A stretch of DNA of 64,000 nt. Origin: JBGTFE01 sp049799955. Its GTDB lineage: Bacteria > Acidobacteriota > Blastocatellia > Pyrinomonadales > Pyrinomonadaceae. Below, one piece after another: positions 63,308 to 64,000 of this stretch. The position numbers and the translations under genes were made by a program. The stretch is taken from NCBI GenBank assembly GCA_049799955.1, contig JBARIW010000077.1, positions 62,001-126,000 on the forward strand, written 5' to 3'. Every line of letters starts with the position of its first letter. Position 1 is the stretch's first letter. The notes beneath the pieces are model-generated. The model had not been told where the DNA came from. It saw only the letters and a list, made by a program, of their open reading frames with translations, and ran no database searches.

Positions 63308-64000
63308 ATGATTGATTTTGTAAAACAAAATGAGCAGGTAAATGTTTCACTCGATGTCGTCTGGCAGGGCGCGGCGGGAAAATACGACGCGCGAATGGGC
63401 GAAATCAGTATGGAAGGCTGTTTCATCGACAGTATGGGACAGGAAGCTCTCGGCGAGACGATTTATTTTAAGGTGCATCTGCCGTCGGGAATCTGGGTTA
63501 CATTGCAGGGCGAAGTCATTTACCAGGAATATCCGATAGGTTTTGAAGTGCGTTTTACCAACCTGACGCAGGAAAATCGAAGGCTGCTCGCCGAGGTCGT
63601 CGCCGCGCACGGAGGAAAACAAGCGCAGCAAATCTTACTGGAAGAAGAGGAAAAAACGGCTGTCGCGCAAAGCTCCGAGGATTCGCGCCGCGTGCTCGTA
63701 GCCGACGACGACGCGATGACGCTCGAAGTCGTGAAAGCGATTATTGAAGCTGAAGACTACGATGTCGTAACCGCTTCGGACGGGCGCGAAGCGTTTAGAA
63801 TTTTGCAGCAGGACGCGAATTTCAGCGCTGCTATCTTCGATATGACAATGCCGCATCTCGACGGTTTGGATTTGATTCATTACACGAAAACGGACGACCG
63901 CCTGCGCCACATTCCAATCGGGATGATTACCGCCGAACAAGACCCGAAAATCTGGGACGACAGCGTCGCCGCCGGCGCAAACGTCTTTCTGCCGAAACCT
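63308..64000 (+). CDS. PilZ-receiver protein (3' end cut by window edge)
   Basis: 231 codons are visible from the ATG at 63308. An N-terminal PilZ-like beta-barrel (about 8-105) contains DARMGEISMEGCFIDS, a variant of the D/N-x-S-x-x-G c-di-GMP motif with the R-rich arm not obvious. The receiver starts at about 130 (VLVADDDAMTLEVV, phosphorylated Asp in IFDMTMPHLDG). It follows the hybrid kinase closely. The remainder lies beyond the edge. Confidence 0.85.
   Translation, partial: MIDFVKQNEQVNVSLDVVWQGAAGKYDARMGEISMEGCFIDSMGQEALGETIYFKVHLPSGIWVTLQGEVIYQEYPIGFEVRFTNLTQENRRLLAEVVAAHGGKQAQQILLEEEEKTAVAQSSEDSRRVLVADDDAMTLEVVKAIIEAEDYDVVTASDGREAFRILQQDANFSAAIFDMTMPHLDGLDLIHYTKTDDRLRHIPIGMITAEQDPKIWDDSVAAGANVFLPKP

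Overview
The window looks like a chromosomal segment of an acidobacterium, probably near the Blastocatellia/Pyrinomonadaceae. This is inference from gene style: a carboxypeptidase-regulatory TonB receptor, delta-60/FG-GAP secreted proteins, a TPR-CHAT/sigma/anti-sigma set, a GxxExxY protein and heptamer repeat arrays. No rRNA or complete tRNA was found.

Region 1 (1-8.95 kb) is a type I-B CRISPR-Cas locus. A minus-strand run WYL regulator-cas6-cas8b-cas7-cas5-cas3 leaves the window on the left, with cas3 truncated by the edge. A lone cas2 is divergent and precedes an 11-repeat degenerate array that is split by a complete IS982-family element.

Region 2 (8.95-10.9 kb) is AT-rich and gene-poor. 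It holds a 3' remnant of a tRNA-Phe gene (probable integration scar), two small ORFs, three intrinsic terminators and a sequence that folds as a complete type III hammerhead ribozyme.

Region 3 (10.9-30.1 kb) is an azole/thiopeptide-like RiPP cluster in three arms. The right-going arm has the precursor peptide, ABC exporter, SagB-like azoline dehydrogenase, HEXXH putative protease and GT9-like glycosyltransferase. The left-going arm has a DUF4097-like protein, DUF5666-like protein, TonB receptor, thiopeptide-type SpaB_C protein and YcaO. The second right-going arm has an RRE-like partner protein, a LanB-type glutamylation protein and a LanB-type elimination protein. The first two arms start with the same promoter and a structured 5' leader of about 200 nt, roughly 90% identical and about 14 kb apart. 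The likely pathway is Cys/Ser/Thr heterocyclisation, oxidation, dehydration, possible pyridine formation, proteolysis/glycosylation and export.

Region 4 (30.2-36.6 kb) is an Opp-type peptide permease operon. Its intergenic spaces carry three copies of a GC-rich palindrome, one of which is opened out around a GxxExxY gene. Region 5 (36.7-42.9 kb) has a TPR-CHAT protein, an ECF-like sigma factor, a membrane anti-sigma-like protein and a HEXXH metalloprotease, with heptamer repeat palindromes in several gaps.

Region 6 (43.0-54.7 kb) is a minus-strand chemotaxis-like operon: cheY-cheA-cheW-soluble MCP-PAS/HEAT protein-cheR-cheB-cheY-cheC-hybrid kinase. Region 7 (55.1-64 kb) has a thioredoxin, a large secreted delta-60/FG-GAP protein, a 1386-residue hybrid kinase and a PilZ-REC protein cut by the right edge. 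Genes right of about 30.2 kb look visibly richer in GC than the CRISPR/RiPP part, so the left half resembles an accessory region.
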